A stretch of DNA of 64,000 nucleotides from Clostridiaceae bacterium (GTDB lineage: Bacteria; Bacillota; Clostridia; Lachnospirales; Lachnospiraceae): NCBI GenBank assembly GCA_910575795.1, contig CAJTGE010000011.1, positions 97,114-161,113 of the forward strand, given 5' to 3'. Positions 18,153 through 27,969 of the stretch are shown in pieces (within the stretch, counting starts at the first letter, position 1; each line of letters opens with the position of its first letter). Below the pieces are notes generated by a model, which saw only the letters and a list, made by a program, of their open reading frames with translations, ran no database searches and was not told the DNA's origin. Made by a program: the position numbers and the translations under genes.

Positions 18153-18220
18153 TTAAACTATAGCGGACAGCAATGGCCTGCTTTCAGTAAGTGCTTATAT
18201 GACAGGGGATTTATGAGGGG

Positions 18221-18404
18221 ATGGAGAAAGATGAGATCTTGGAGATAGAATCCATGTTGTCAAAGCTCACAAATTCTATGGATATATTGAACTACACCAC
18301 TATAAGCAGCCTGGCTCCGGACAGGTGCTGCTTACGGATATTTTTTATGGAGGCGTCTATGCGCCCCGTGATTACGATGAAAGCGCGGAAACAATGTTAT
18401 AATG
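18221..18404 (+). pseudogene. Decayed partial paralogue of the upstream 359-aa protein
   Basis: The frame from ATG 18221 reads MEKDEILEIESMLSKLTNSM, closely similar to residues 128-150 of the 359-aa protein (DEEVIAVETLLDKLTCGM). Similarity stops after about 28 codons. In a shifted frame the sequence then reads HHYKQPGSGQVLLTDIFYGG and ends at a TAA at 18402-18404, which looks like the natural end of a protein. It is best read as a tandem duplicate broken by a frameshift. The remaining gap to 18600 shows nothing else convincing. Confidence 0.45.
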
Positions 18405-18608
18405 CCAGGACTGAACACTTACCAGCTTTTACCATCACATTAACGAGCGGGATTCCTTATGGATATAGAAGCTGCCACAGGCGGCCTTTTCATCCCCCAT
18501 CACACACAACCCGCGAAAAAGGAGAGCGCCCCGTTCCCCGGAGCCTCTCCCCTTTTCCATGCCGCTTGTAATGAACTTTTTTGCCTTCCTGTCTCTATCA
18601 TCAAAATA

Positions 18609-18638
18609 AAACATAAAGGCCCGTCTCATGCCCGGGCC
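18609..18638 (-). terminator. Terminator of the pxp operon
   Basis: On the minus strand, GGCCCGGGCATGAGACGGGCC forms a 6-bp GC stem (18638-18618) followed by TTTATGTTTTATTTT. It lies 66 bp beyond the stop of the DUF1445 gene, the last gene of the run. Confidence 0.7.
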
Positions 18639-18703
18639 GCCGCCGTCCGCTCCTTTTCAGGCATCAGCATCCCCCGGCAGCGCCCCCTGTCTCTATCTTG
18701 TTT

Positions 18704-19510
18704 CTACCTCTTCTTCGCCTCCAGAAAATCATTCAGCTCCGTATTGAGAACATTTGTGATAAACATATGCCCCGGCGCGTGCGTCACAACCAGCGGAAGC
18801 TTTGCATTCTCTATCGCCGCCTGCGGCGTTACCCCGCAGGCCCAGAATACCGGGATCTCGCCCTCGCGGATCTCCACGCTGTCGCCGTAATCCGGCCTTT
18901 TGATATCCCGGATTCCGATCGCCTCCGGATCGCCGATCTGCACCGGCCCGCCGTGTACATTTGGATACCGCTCCGTGATCTCCTTCGCCTTTTTCGCATT
19001 CTCCGGCGTCATGGGCCGCATGCTGACTACCAGCGGCCCCTCAAAGACGCCCGCCTTCTCGCAGGCGATATTCGTCTTGTACATGGGCACATTGCACCCC
19101 AGCGCTATATGGCGCACCTCGATCCCCCCGCGCATCAGCGCTTCCTCAAAGGAAAAGCTGCAGCCAATCAGGAAAGCGACAAAATCCTCCTGCCAGAGCG
19201 CGGATGCGTCTGTAACCTCCTCTGTCCGGACTCCGTTTCTGTATACAAAATACCTGGGTATATCGGTTACAATGTTCGCGCCCTCTCCCATATCATGGAT
19301 ATCCGGCGTCCCCTCCACTACCTCCAGAATCGGGCAGGGTTTGGGGTTTTTCCTGGCAAATTCCTTAAAATCCTCCGCGTACCGTTTCGGCAGAATCACC
19401 AGGTTCGCCTGCGCATAGCCGGCGCACATGCCGGCAGTCGGATAATCAATCTCTCCGGAGCGGATGAGCTTCCATATCTCCTCCGGAGCGGTCTTGCTGT
19501 AATCCTTCAT
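18704..19510 (-). CDS. Putative hydro-lyase, DUF1445 family (YcsI-like)
   Basis: This 268-aa protein belongs to the DUF1445/D-glutamate-cyclase-like family, which recurs in 5-oxoprolinase operons. Family stretches include DYPTAGMCAGYAQANLVILP, FLIGCSFSFEEALMRGGI, NVPMYKTNIAC and VFWACGVTPQAAIENAKLP with THAPGHMFITN. I chose the start at 19510 (MKDYSKTAPEEIWK) because AAAAAGGAGGAAGTACGG precedes it. The frame stays open upstream into a hairpin element that is not coding. Its exact reaction is unknown; it may act on a 5-oxoproline or glutamate derivative. Confidence 0.85.
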   Translation of the reverse strand: MKDYSKTAPEEIWKLIRSGEIDYPTAGMCAGYAQANLVILPKRYAEDFKEFARKNPKPCPILEVVEGTPDIHDMGEGANIVTDIPRYFVYRNGVRTEEVTDASALWQEDFVAFLIGCSFSFEEALMRGGIEVRHIALGCNVPMYKTNIACEKAGVFEGPLVVSMRPMTPENAKKAKEITERYPNVHGGPVQIGDPEAIGIRDIKRPDYGDSVEIREGEIPVFWACGVTPQAAIENAKLPLVVTHAPGHMFITNVLNTELNDFLEAKKR

Positions 19511-19541
19511 CCGTACTTCCTCCTTTTTTACGGTTCGCGCT

Positions 19542-19606
19542 CCGGTACAGCATTGCATTAATCCGTGAGTAAACAGCACTCGCGAATTAATGCAGCGCCG
19601 TACTGG
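19542..19606. repeat. Short hairpin element with GTACAGC/GTACTGG ends
   Basis: CCGGTACAGCATTGCATTAA on the left pairs imperfectly with a right arm ending TGCAGCGCCGTACTGG, and GAGT-aaacagc-ACTC forms the tip. The ends resemble those of the larger palindrome at 44662-44824. It lies between pxpC and the DUF1445 gene of the same operon. Confidence 0.7.
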
Positions 19607-19616
19607 CCCTCTCCGC

Positions 19617-20714
19617 CTACCTTAAGCCGACGGTCTCCTCCTCGAGCTCCACAATAAACTCGCTCCCGTCAACCACAACCTTATATTTTCCGGCGCGGCT
19701 CCAGTATTTGCCCGCCTCATGCGCGACCGCCGTATGGATCGCCGCGTCAAGCTCTTTACATGGCTCGGGCGCTTTCTCAAAGCGTTCCTTAAGAGCTTTA
19801 TAGTTCGCTGCCTGTTCTACATAAAGCCTCTGCGCCTCTTCGATGGAAACACGCTCAAATTTTACTTTATATCCCGGCCTCGACTGGGCGATCTTCGGCA
19901 GATCCACGGAAATAACGGCCGCGATCTTGGTGTAGCCGCCCGTGGTCTGATGATCGGCCATCATGATGATCGGCTGCCCGTGGGACGGCACCTGAATCGC
20001 GCCGAATGCGATCCCGTCTGTGATGATGTCCCCGCCGTTTTTGTGTTCAATCACCTCGCCCTCGAGACGGCAGCCCATGCGGTCTGATTCGTTTGTAAAG
20101 GCATAGGAGGCGCTTAAAAAGGTCCGGATACCCTTGTCCGTAAAGCAGTCGTCCTGGGGGCCCATCACGACGCGGATGGTCTGTTCCCCGGATACGAATT
20201 CCTCCGGAACAAGCGTTCTCTGCCGCATATTCGGAAGAACCGTCTTCGGCGCGCTAAAGCCGATCTCGTCGCCGCTCCCGAGCTTTCTCCCCTGATAGCC
20301 GCCCACCTTTGACTTCAGATTCGTGGACTTGCTGCCCATCACGAGCGGGATATCGAGCCCTCCGGCAAAGGCAATGTACGCCCGGCTTCCGCTTACCATG
20401 CCCGTAAAGCTTAAGCTGTCGCCCTTATGGGCCAGAACAGCCTGGTACATCGGCAGGTCTTTTCCGTTCAGCTTCGGTCCCAGATTCCCGCCGGTTACTG
20501 CGATGATATTGTCCTCCGTAAAGGAGATCATGGGCCCCATGAGGGTTACTTCGATAACTGCCTCGTTTTCATCGTTGCCCACAAGGATGTTCGCCAGCGC
20601 GGCGGAGCGCTGATCCATCACGCCGGATACGGACATGCCCGCTTCCTGAAAGCCGATGCGCCCCATATCCTGAACCGTTGTCAGGAAACCGCCGTTTGCA
20701 AATTGAATGCCCAC
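19617..20714 (-). CDS. pxpC: 5-oxoprolinase subunit PxpC (KipA family)
   Basis: PxpC is the biotin-carboxylase-like cyclophilin-fold subunit that, with PxpB and PxpA, hydrolyses 5-oxoproline to glutamate at the cost of ATP. The 365-aa protein has the typical start MGIQFANGGFLTTVQDMGRI, SGVMDQRSAALANILVGN, GGNLGPKLNG, AFAGGLDIPLVMGSKST and GQPIIMMADHQTTGGYTKIA. The start is 2 bp from the pxpB stop, so the two are cotranslated. Confidence 0.94.
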   Translation of the reverse strand: MGIQFANGGFLTTVQDMGRIGFQEAGMSVSGVMDQRSAALANILVGNDENEAVIEVTLMGPMISFTEDNIIAVTGGNLGPKLNGKDLPMYQAVLAHKGDSLSFTGMVSGSRAYIAFAGGLDIPLVMGSKSTNLKSKVGGYQGRKLGSGDEIGFSAPKTVLPNMRQRTLVPEEFVSGEQTIRVVMGPQDDCFTDKGIRTFLSASYAFTNESDRMGCRLEGEVIEHKNGGDIITDGIAFGAIQVPSHGQPIIMMADHQTTGGYTKIAAVISVDLPKIAQSRPGYKVKFERVSIEEAQRLYVEQAANYKALKERFEKAPEPCKELDAAIHTAVAHEAGKYWSRAGKYKVVVDGSEFIVELEEETVGLR

Positions 20715-20716
20715 CC

Positions 20717-21445
20717 CTACACCTCCTTATCGTAAACGACATATTGGTACGTATTCTCTGCGACTTCGCGCTCAATCCGGTCGTACTCGGCCTGCGTCAC
20801 GGACTTAAAGCGGATGTACTGGCCCGCCTCTAAGAGAACCGGCTTTTCCCGGTCCGCATCATAAAGCTTTAAGGGCGTTCTTCCGATCAACTGCCATCCT
20901 CCCGGGGAATCTACCGGATAAATTCCTGTCTGTTCTCCGGCAATGCCCACGGATCCCCCGTCGATCCGGACTCTCGGGCTTTTCAGCCTAGGAGTCGCGA
21001 TCTCCTTGCTCATGCCGCCCAAATAGGGGAAGCCGGCTATAAAGCCCAGCATATAGATCAGATAATCCTCGGATGTGTGGATCCGGATGACCTCTTCCAC
21101 GGTCTTATGATTGTGGGATGCCACATTTTCAATATCCGGCCCCATCTCCCCGCCGTACAGAACCGGGATCTCGATCACGGTCGGCGGCGGAATCTGAATG
21201 CTTGAAAGAGAGCTCATCAGGCTTTCAAATTTTTCCGTGAGCGCCTTAAAACCGATGATTTCCGGCTTATAATGCACAAGCAGCGAGCGGTACGTGGGAA
21301 CCGTCTCCACGATCCCGTCGATCGCGCTTTGCTCCACCGCAATCTTAAACGCCCTGATCCTGGTATTGATCTCCGGGCTGATCGCATTGCCGAATTCCAC
21401 GCACACCGAGCAGTCGCCTGATACAAGGTATCTTACTTCGCTCAT
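20717..21445 (-). CDS. pxpB: 5-oxoprolinase subunit PxpB (KipI family)
   Basis: PxpB partners PxpC in the ATP-dependent 5-oxoprolinase; the Bacillus homologue KipI was first described as a kinase inhibitor. I chose ATG 21445 (MSEVRYLVSGDCSVCVEFGN) because GGAGGAAAAAT precedes it. The 242-aa product has LLVHYKPEIIGF, YMLGFIAGFPYLGGM and RVDGGSVGIAGEQTGIYPVD with SPGGWQLIGRTPL, all hallmarks of the family. It follows the NRAMP-like gene by 17 bp. Confidence 0.93.
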   Translation of the reverse strand: MSEVRYLVSGDCSVCVEFGNAISPEINTRIRAFKIAVEQSAIDGIVETVPTYRSLLVHYKPEIIGFKALTEKFESLMSSLSSIQIPPPTVIEIPVLYGGEMGPDIENVASHNHKTVEEVIRIHTSEDYLIYMLGFIAGFPYLGGMSKEIATPRLKSPRVRIDGGSVGIAGEQTGIYPVDSPGGWQLIGRTPLKLYDADREKPVLLEAGQYIRFKSVTQAEYDRIEREVAENTYQYVVYDKEV

Positions 21446-21462
21446 ATTTTTCCTCCACTGTC

Positions 21463-22689
21463 CTACCCAAAAATAGTTAAAATGTTGGGAACCGCCTTGA
21501 TTCCCGAGTAGCCGGTCAGAAGCACCACGCATAAGCCCAGCACAATCAAAACCGTCGGATGCTTATAGTCCTCGCCCACAATATCCTTTCTTCTGCTCGC
21601 CAGAAGGATTACCAGCAGCGTCAAAGGCAGGATCAGGCCGTTTACAGAGCCTGCCAGCACCAGAAGCGTGGCCGGCTGTCCAAGCAGTGTCATAATAATC
21701 GTCGATACAGCGATAAACCCGATCACGAACCACTTCTCATTCTCCATGATAAACGGATGCAGCGTCTTTAAGAAGGAAACCGAGGTATATGCTGCGCCGA
21801 TAATGGAGGTGCAGGCGGCAAAGAATATAACCATTCCGAAAATGAAGTAGCCGATATTCCCTGCTCCGCCCTTAAAGGCTGCCGCCGGCGGGCTGGCCAC
21901 CCATTCCGGGCTGCCGACAATCTGCGGCATGGCTGTGACAACGCCTAATACGGCTAAAAACAGCAGGATCCTCATGGTTCCGGACACGCCGATTCCCATC
22001 AATACAGACTGGCGCACCTTCGGAAGATCCTTCTTTCCCGAATAGCCCGCGTCCAGAAGACGGTGCGCGCCGGAGAAGGTGATATAGCCGCCGCAGCTTC
22101 CGCCAAGGAGCGTAATCATCGGGAATACGAGCCCCGGGGCCTCGCTGAACTTAAAGAGGCTGACCACCGCCTCGCCGACCGGCGGCTTGGAGCGGAAGGC
22201 CACAAACAGCACCACCACTATCATAATACTTCCCAGGTATTTTGTCATCTTATCCATGCCGTTTTTTGCATCCTTGGATAAGAAAATGAGAATGCCGATT
22301 GCGCCGCCGATGATGGTGCCGGCCTTTAAGGGAAGTCCAAACATTACATTCAGCCCCGTGGCCGCGCCGCCGACATTTCCGATATTAAATACCAGGCCGC
22401 CGAGGGATACCAGGAATGCGATGAAATATCCCAGTCCCGGAAGCACTTTATTGGCAATATCCTGTCCGCGCATGCCGGACACGCCGATAATGGACCATAT
22501 ATTGAGCTGCGTCGTGACATCCAGAAGAATGGTACACACGATAACCATTGCAAAGATTGCGCCGTACTGCCCCGTGAAGGTGGCTGTCTGGGTTAAGAAC
22601 CCGGGGCCGATGGCGGATGTCGCCATCAGGAACGCCGCTCCAAAGAGCGCGGTCATATTATTTGAAGAGCTTTTTTTCTTTTCTGACAT
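21463..22689 (-). CDS. NRAMP-fold transporter (YcsG-like)
   Basis: This 408-aa protein has eleven or so membrane helices and belongs to the divalent-metal transporter superfamily. It lacks the metal-coordinating DPGN of helix 1 (here AIGPGFLTQTATF) and the MPH of helix 6 (here GGYITFSGAHRLL). It is therefore unlikely to carry Mn or Fe. Position inside a 5-oxoproline operon, as with ycsG in Bacillus, suggests uptake of 5-oxoproline or a related acid. The start is MSEKKKSSSNNMTALFGAAF. Confidence 0.87.
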   Translation of the reverse strand: MSEKKKSSSNNMTALFGAAFLMATSAIGPGFLTQTATFTGQYGAIFAMVIVCTILLDVTTQLNIWSIIGVSGMRGQDIANKVLPGLGYFIAFLVSLGGLVFNIGNVGGAATGLNVMFGLPLKAGTIIGGAIGILIFLSKDAKNGMDKMTKYLGSIMIVVVLFVAFRSKPPVGEAVVSLFKFSEAPGLVFPMITLLGGSCGGYITFSGAHRLLDAGYSGKKDLPKVRQSVLMGIGVSGTMRILLFLAVLGVVTAMPQIVGSPEWVASPPAAAFKGGAGNIGYFIFGMVIFFAACTSIIGAAYTSVSFLKTLHPFIMENEKWFVIGFIAVSTIIMTLLGQPATLLVLAGSVNGLILPLTLLVILLASRRKDIVGEDYKHPTVLIVLGLCVVLLTGYSGIKAVPNILTIFG

Positions 22690-22706
22690 AACGATATCCT
22701 TTCGTG

Positions 22707-23465
22707 TTAAAACAGGTTTTTAATCTCTACGCCCTCAGAAACAAGCGTCTCACGGATATTTCTTACAAACTCCAGCGCCTTGGGGTTGTCGCCGTGTACG
22801 CAGATTGAATCCGCCTTGATCGCGATATCATTCCCATTGACGCTCTCCACCCTGCCTTCCTTAACCATGCGCACCACGCGCCGGATCGCCAGATCCTTGT
22901 CCTTAATCACTGCGCCCGGAAGCTTCCTTGAAACCAGCGTTCCGTCATCGTTGTACGCGCGATCCGCAAACACCTCGCTCGCGGCGCGAAGACCTGCTGC
23001 CTCAGCGGCCTCAATCATCTTAGAACCGGCAAGGCCCATGAAAATGATATCCTTGTCTACCTCATAAACGGCCTCGCACATGGCTCTTGCAAGCTTCTCA
23101 TCCACAGCCGCCATGTTGTACAGCGCGCCGTGCGGCTTTACGTGCTGGATTTTCACGCCCTGGCTCTTTGTAAACGCATATAATGCGCCCAACTGGTATT
23201 TCACATACGCCTTGGCCTCCTCAGGCGTCACTGCCAGATTCCGGCGTCCGAAGCCCATCAGATCCGGAAAGCCCGGATGCGCGCCCACGGCTGTCCCGCA
23301 CGCTTTTGCCAGGGCAATCGTCTTCTCCATCACCAGCGGATCCCCCGCATGCCATCCGCAGGCCACGTTGGCGGATGAGACATATTTTAAGATTTCCTCA
23401 TCCATCCCAAGCGTGTAATTACCAAAGCTCTCCCCTAAATCACTGTTCAGATCCACGTAAAACAT
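22707..23465 (-). CDS. pxpA: 5-oxoprolinase subunit PxpA (LamB/YcsF family)
   Basis: PxpA is the third 5-oxoprolinase component. I chose ATG 23465 ([20 protein letters not shown]) with AGGAGG 8 bp upstream. The 252-aa protein carries the family hallmarks [50 protein letters not shown] and [13 protein letters not shown]. It is the first gene of the five-gene operon pxpA, transporter, pxpB, pxpC, DUF1445. Confidence 0.95.
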   Translation of the reverse strand: MFYVDLNSDLGESFGNYTLGMDEEILKYVSSANVACGWHAGDPLVMEKTIALAKACGTAVGAHPGFPDLMGFGRRNLAVTPEEAKAYVKYQLGALYAFTKSQGVKIQHVKPHGALYNMAAVDEKLARAMCEAVYEVDKDIIFMGLAGSKMIEAAEAAGLRAASEVFADRAYNDDGTLVSRKLPGAVIKDKDLAIRRVVRMVKEGRVESVNGNDIAIKADSICVHGDNPKALEFVRNIRETLVSEGVEIKNLF

Positions 23466-23588
23466 ATACATATCCTCCTCTTCCTCGCTGCGGCAGTTCA
23501 TGGCATACAGCGCCCGGATTGACCGATTCGCCGGCTTCACCGGCTGCCGCCCCTCTGATTCACGAGCCGTTTTGGCCCTGTCCTCTAT

Positions 23589-23617
23589 ATTTTATCTGTC
23601 TTTTTTTATTATTTCAA
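23589..23617 (-). promoter_or_regulatory. Sigma-A-type promoter of the pxp operon
   Basis: On the minus strand, TTGAAA (23617-23612), a 17-bp spacer and TAAAAT (23594-23589) lie about 120 bp upstream of pxpA in an A/T-rich stretch. No sigma-54 type (GG-N10-GC) site was seen, although a sigma-54-type regulator is encoded next door. Confidence 0.75.
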
Positions 23618-23664
23618 GATCATTTTGTATTATTTTTTATATTTTTTTATTTTAACTAAAAATT

Positions 23665-23703
23665 CGTGCAAATTCGCTCGCTTTTGCTGTGCGAATTTGC
23701 ACG
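23665..23703 (-). terminator. Terminator after the response regulator gene
   Basis: CGTGCAAATTCGC and GCGAATTTGCACG (13-bp perfect stem, 13-nt loop) are followed on the minus strand by AATTTTTAG and a long A/T tract. It closes the long ecf-truA-symporter-kinase-regulator run and separates it from the pxp operon. Confidence 0.8.
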
Positions 23704-23812
23704 ATGTGAGTTTTTGCACTGTTTATTATGGCAGATCCGTCTCTTTGAACGGCACAATCCAATGAGGACGCAAATGAATATTCCGGTCTGGAGCAGAGCC
23801 CGATATGGAATA

Positions 23813-25165
23813 TTACTCCCTCTCCATCCTCCTCTTCATAGAAAACCGCGTCGTCCCCAAAAGAGCCGCCGCCTTTGTCAGATTATTATTGCACAGCTTA
23901 AGCGCCTGATCCATATACCTCTTTTCCAGAGCCGCCACCTCCTGCTCCAGGCTCACGGGGCCCTGCGTCAGATCCTTCAGATAATAGCACTCCCCTCCGG
24001 GCGGCGCTGCCTCTTTGGAGGCCGGAACCAGCTCCACATGCTTTTCCAGCGTATTCCCCTGGCTGAACAGGAAACAGCGCTCGAAAATATTCTTCAGCTC
24101 CCGCACATTCCCCTTCCAGTCATAAAGGAGCAGCTCGCGCATAAAATCCGGATCCACCCGTTCAATGCCTTTGGCAAACGCCTTATTATAATAATCCAGA
24201 TAATAGTCGCAGAGCGCCGGAATATCCTCCCTGCGCTCTCTGAGCGGCGGGATCACGATCTGCATCACATTCAGTCGGTAAAACAGATCCTCGCGGAATG
24301 CCCCTTCCTTTATGGCCTTTTCCAGATCCCGGTTCGTGGCTGCCATGACCCGCACATCCACCTCCGTATCCTCCAGAGCGCCGATCCGCTTAAACCGCCT
24401 GTCATCCAGAAAGGTCAGGAGCTTGGCCTGCATGGACATAGGCAGCTCGCCGATCTCATCCAGAAAAACCGTTCCCCCGTTCGCCAGCTCAATCAGCCCC
24501 TTTTTGGTCTTCAGCGCTCCCGCAAAGGCCCCTCTCTCGTATCCGAACAATTCGCTCTCCAAAAGGTTTTCCGGAATCGCCCCGCAGTTGATCCGCACCA
24601 TCAGATTATCGCTCCGGTCGCTGTGCGCATGAATCAGGCGCGCCACAATCTCCTTCCCGGTTCCCGTCTCGCCGCGCAGCAGCACATTGACCGTCGAATT
24701 CGCCCCCAGCACGCGGATCTCGCTGCGTATCTGACTGGCGGCCTGGCTGACGCCGGTAAATTCCTGGGGCTTTCCTTTCAAAAATTCCAGGGAATCGCGG
24801 CTCTTCATCTGATCCAGGCAGCGCCTGACCATGAAATCCACCTCATCCATATCAAACGGCTTGAGCACATAGTCGCACGCGCCTTTCTTAATGGCCTCCA
24901 CGGCCTGCGAGACAGAGCCGTAGGCTGTCATCAGGATAATCTGGATATCCTCGTCTATCTGTTTAAAATCCGGAATCGTTTCCATGCCCACGCTGTGCTC
25001 CAGCAGATTATCGAGAAGCACCACCGCGGGGTGATACTTTTTCACATACTCCAGCGCTTCCTCCACCGACGCCACAGAAGCCGTGTCGTGCCCCCTGTCC
25101 CGCAACCCCTCCTCCAGGGTATAGCGTATCAGAAATTCATCATCTACTATTAAAATCCGTTTCAT
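23813..25165 (-). CDS. Sigma-54-type response regulator (NtrC/AtoC class) with variant GAFTGA loop
   Basis: This 450-aa protein (numbered here from the upstream GTG, so add one) has a receiver domain with the phospho-acceptor at about Asp53 and Lys103. An AAA+ domain follows, with Walker A GETGTGKE (166-173) and Walker B VFLDE (234-238), then a Fis-type helix-turn-helix at the end (LTKAAALLGTTRFSMKRRME). The sigma-54-contacting loop reads GAFAGA (213-218) instead of GAFTGA. ATG 25165 follows AGGAGGCGTG. It is partnered with the sensor kinase directly upstream and probably controls the linked symporter. Confidence 0.9.
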   Translation of the reverse strand: MKRILIVDDEFLIRYTLEEGLRDRGHDTASVASVEEALEYVKKYHPAVVLLDNLLEHSVGMETIPDFKQIDEDIQIILMTAYGSVSQAVEAIKKGACDYVLKPFDMDEVDFMVRRCLDQMKSRDSLEFLKGKPQEFTGVSQAASQIRSEIRVLGANSTVNVLLRGETGTGKEIVARLIHAHSDRSDNLMVRINCGAIPENLLESELFGYERGAFAGALKTKKGLIELANGGTVFLDEIGELPMSMQAKLLTFLDDRRFKRIGALEDTEVDVRVMAATNRDLEKAIKEGAFREDLFYRLNVMQIVIPPLRERREDIPALCDYYLDYYNKAFAKGIERVDPDFMRELLLYDWKGNVRELKNIFERCFLFSQGNTLEKHVELVPASKEAAPPGGECYYLKDLTQGPVSLEQEVAALEKRYMDQALKLCNNNLTKAAALLGTTRFSMKRRMERE

Positions 25166-25200
25166 CACGCCTCCTGTAAACGGCAGCCTGTCCCGGGTGT

Positions 25201-26532
25201 TCAGGCAATGCTGTGCCCGCTTTCTCTGCCGCCGCTCTTCCTGAATGTGAGAATGACTCTCGTCCCCTCCCCGGGACGGCTCGCCATCTCGATACTCCCC
25301 TCATTTTGCTCCGCCAGACGCCTGACGATCGAAAGCCCTAAGCCGATTCCATTTATGCTCTTTGTATAAAACGGTTCCATGGCCTTTGAGAGCTCCTCCT
25401 GCGTCATGCCTTTCCCGTTATCCTCAAACACGATGCGCGCCGTATGTTCCGTTTCCTCGCCCGAGACACGGATTTTCCCCTCGCGTCCCGGTTCCATGGC
25501 CTTTAAGCTGTTCCCGGCCAGATTGTGAATCATCTGACGGAATTCATTCTCATTTACATAAGCCTTAAAGCCCGCCGGAACCGTACACTCAAAAACCGCG
25601 CCCTGTTCTCCGGCCCCTCTGGCATAAATCATGGCGATTTCCTGCAGCGTCCGCCCCAGATCCACCTCCTCCCGGACCGAATCCTTTTTCACAGACAGCG
25701 TAAACAGGTTCATGATCAGCGCATTTACCCGGTCGATCTCCTTGATCATACTCTCGCAGAGCATCCGGTCCCCGTCCTTTTCGGCCCTGCCATGCAGGAG
25801 CTGAATGCCGGAACGGATGCCTGCAATCGGATTCTTGATCTCGTGCGCCAGAGTCGCCGACATCCGGCTCGTGTACTCCATCTTTGTATAATTGTCCATA
25901 TCGTGCAGGAGCCGTTCAAAGGTCACAGCCAGCTCCCCCAGCTCATCGCGCCGCTTTACCGTATCAAAATGATAGCTTCTGTAGCTTCCTTTATTAGCAT
26001 TGATCGCACGGCAGGTCCGGCTCATGCTGCGCACCGGCCGCGTGATATTTTCGGAAATAAAAATACTGGCCTGGATGATGATTAAAAGCGCCGCAATGGC
26101 CCCGACCACCACATAATTCTGCTTTTCCAGAATCTCCTCGGCAAATTCCTTTTCATCAATCAGAAATTCCAGCTTCCAGCCAAATGCGTTCCCTCCCTCA
26201 TTGGTCTGGAATACCTCCATCCGCTCCCGGTCCTCCCATTTTGTCACCCGGTTTCCGTCCGCATCCGTGATCCGCACCATTCCCCGCCCATAGTAGCGGT
26301 ATTTCCCCCGCACCGCATCCTCGTGAAGCTTTCCGTGCAGAAAATTCAGATCCCGGTTGATCTCATCAAACATTACCAGGGCAAGCGTTCGCCGGCTGTC
26401 CCTCTGTATCGTATAGCCGCTGTAATACGAAATCACCCCAAACCCGCACAGCACCACGATCCCCACGATCAGAAACGGGATCATCACCTCATTTTCGATC
26501 TGGAAAAACCACCGCTTGACCCGTTTAATCAT
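25201..26532 (-). CDS. Membrane sensor histidine kinase
   Basis: The protein has two membrane helices (about [21 protein letters not shown] and [20 protein letters not shown]) around a small extracytoplasmic sensor. A HAMP linker follows, then the phospho-acceptor His in [15 protein letters not shown], the N box [10 protein letters not shown], and G boxes FEDNGKGM and GIGLGLSIV. The ATG at 26532 overlaps the symporter stop by 8 bp; a GTG nine bases further upstream has better ribosome-binding-site spacing and is an alternative. The signal is unknown; linkage suggests the symporter substrate. Confidence 0.88.
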   Translation of the reverse strand: MIKRVKRWFFQIENEVMIPFLIVGIVVLCGFGVISYYSGYTIQRDSRRTLALVMFDEINRDLNFLHGKLHEDAVRGKYRYYGRGMVRITDADGNRVTKWEDRERMEVFQTNEGGNAFGWKLEFLIDEKEFAEEILEKQNYVVVGAIAALLIIIQASIFISENITRPVRSMSRTCRAINANKGSYRSYHFDTVKRRDELGELAVTFERLLHDMDNYTKMEYTSRMSATLAHEIKNPIAGIRSGIQLLHGRAEKDGDRMLCESMIKEIDRVNALIMNLFTLSVKKDSVREEVDLGRTLQEIAMIYARGAGEQGAVFECTVPAGFKAYVNENEFRQMIHNLAGNSLKAMEPGREGKIRVSGEETEHTARIVFEDNGKGMTQEELSKAMEPFYTKSINGIGLGLSIVRRLAEQNEGSIEMASRPGEGTRVILTFRKSGGRESGHSIA

Positions 26533-27961
26533 CCCTCTCACGCTTCTCCTCCTTCCTCCCCTCAATCAGGGGAATCACAAGAAAGACCGCGCTGGAAATG
26601 ACCGTGGCCGGAAATGCCCAGTACACGGGAAGCTCCCTTCCCCACAGCGCCGCAATACACACAAGGCCCGCCAGAAACGCCCCCCAGGCCCCCTTTCTCG
26701 TCCCTCTAGGATACAGAAAGGTTCCGTAAAAGAGCGGCGTACACACCACGGAAAACACGCCCCAGATATCCGCCCCGAACAGCAGCGTATTTTCAGGCGG
26801 GTTTAAAGACAATACAAGGGACAGCGTCCCTCCCAGAAAAATAAAGCCGCGCGCCAGCCTCAAAAGCGTCTCCTCCCGAATCGGCTTTTTCGCCATCTGT
26901 CCCGCCACATCATAGGAAAGCATGGAACCAATCAGAAGGAGCTGCGAATTAGCCGTGGAAACACAGGCCCCGATCACGCTGATCAGAAAAAAACCGCTGA
27001 ACCTGGAGCGGATCAGATGATGAATGGCATAGATAAAGATATCGTCCGTGCCACAGTATGTATCCAGATGGGGAAACAGGATCTTAAGCCCCAGGCCGAT
27101 CTGCGTCAGCAGGAAATAAAAGACAGCCAGGAAGCACAGGGCATAGACGATCATCCGTTTTGCCGTCCTCTTATCCTTTGCCGCTGATAAGCGGATCAGG
27201 TACTGAGGATTCGTCGCCAGGCCCATTCCCCAGCCAAAAAACATGGTTGTATACATAATCCCCGAATAGCCGCCGAAAAAGCCGCCGTAGCTGACCGAAA
27301 CGCCGCCCTCCATCATCCTCTGTTCAACCAGGCGCGTCGTCATAAGCCAGCTTCCTTCCACGCGCCCCATGATCACAAAATAGATGACCCCGATACTGAC
27401 GGACAGCATGATCAGATTGCACGCATCCGTTTTTGTCACAGAATTAAAACCGCCAAAGGTGGAATAGAGGATAAACAGATAAACAAGAAATACAGCCACT
27501 TTATAGTCGATATTCAGAAGGCTGGAGGCCGCAATCCCAAAGCCCTTGATCTGGATGACCAGATACATCACATACCCGCAGGAAAAAAGAACCGCCGAGG
27601 CCGCCTGAAGGCCCTTTGAGCGGTAGCGTTTCCCTATCAGCTCCGGGATCGTAAAGACCTGGCGGTCATGCAGACGGTCGCTGACGGCAAACAGCATAAC
27701 CGCCCCGATAAACCATGGGATCACTGAGGTGGCGATCACCGAGGTCCCCTCCAGATAGACATTCCCCGTATAGCTCAGGATCGTCGCCGCCGAAATCCAG
27801 GTGCCCACAAATGTAAAAAAGAGGCGCAGCAGGCCGATATTCCGCTCGCCCACAAAAAACTTGGAGACAGAATCGCTTTCCCCCAGCGAGGACTTTCCGA
27901 TGAAGAGAATGACCAGAGAATAGACGCCGAAATACACCAGATACTCAAATGTTTTGCTCAT
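26525..27961 (-). CDS. Sodium:solute symporter family protein
   Basis: This Na+-coupled uptake carrier has about thirteen membrane helices ([20 protein letters not shown] at the start) and the family core [20 protein letters not shown] with [12 protein letters not shown]. The later signature is [23 protein letters not shown] 27961 follows TGAGGGCAGGT and lies 8 bp after the truA stop. The gene overlaps the kinase gene, so symporter, kinase and regulator form one translationally linked unit. Regulator-linked symporters of this family often carry organic acids or amino acids; the substrate here is undetermined. Confidence 0.88.
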   Translation of the reverse strand: MSKTFEYLVYFGVYSLVILFIGKSSLGESDSVSKFFVGERNIGLLRLFFTFVGTWISAATILSYTGNVYLEGTSVIATSVIPWFIGAVMLFAVSDRLHDRQVFTIPELIGKRYRSKGLQAASAVLFSCGYVMYLVIQIKGFGIAASSLLNIDYKVAVFLVYLFILYSTFGGFNSVTKTDACNLIMLSVSIGVIYFVIMGRVEGSWLMTTRLVEQRMMEGGVSVSYGGFFGGYSGIMYTTMFFGWGMGLATNPQYLIRLSAAKDKRTAKRMIVYALCFLAVFYFLLTQIGLGLKILFPHLDTYCGTDDIFIYAIHHLIRSRFSGFFLISVIGACVSTANSQLLLIGSMLSYDVAGQMAKKPIREETLLRLARGFIFLGGTLSLVLSLNPPENTLLFGADIWGVFSVVCTPLFYGTFLYPRGTRKGAWGAFLAGLVCIAALWGRELPVYWAFPATVISSAVFLVIPLIEGRKEEKRERDD

Positions 27962-27969
27962 ACCTGCCC

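Noticed and set aside
18435..18629. Minus-strand 64-codon frame in the gap before the DUF1445 gene
   Set aside because: It overlaps the operon terminator and a GGAGAG/CTCTCC hairpin; no family match.
23666..25153. 495-codon plus-strand frame opposite the response regulator
   Set aside because: It is the antisense shadow of a gene with clear receiver and AAA+ motifs; the translation has no recognisable domain.
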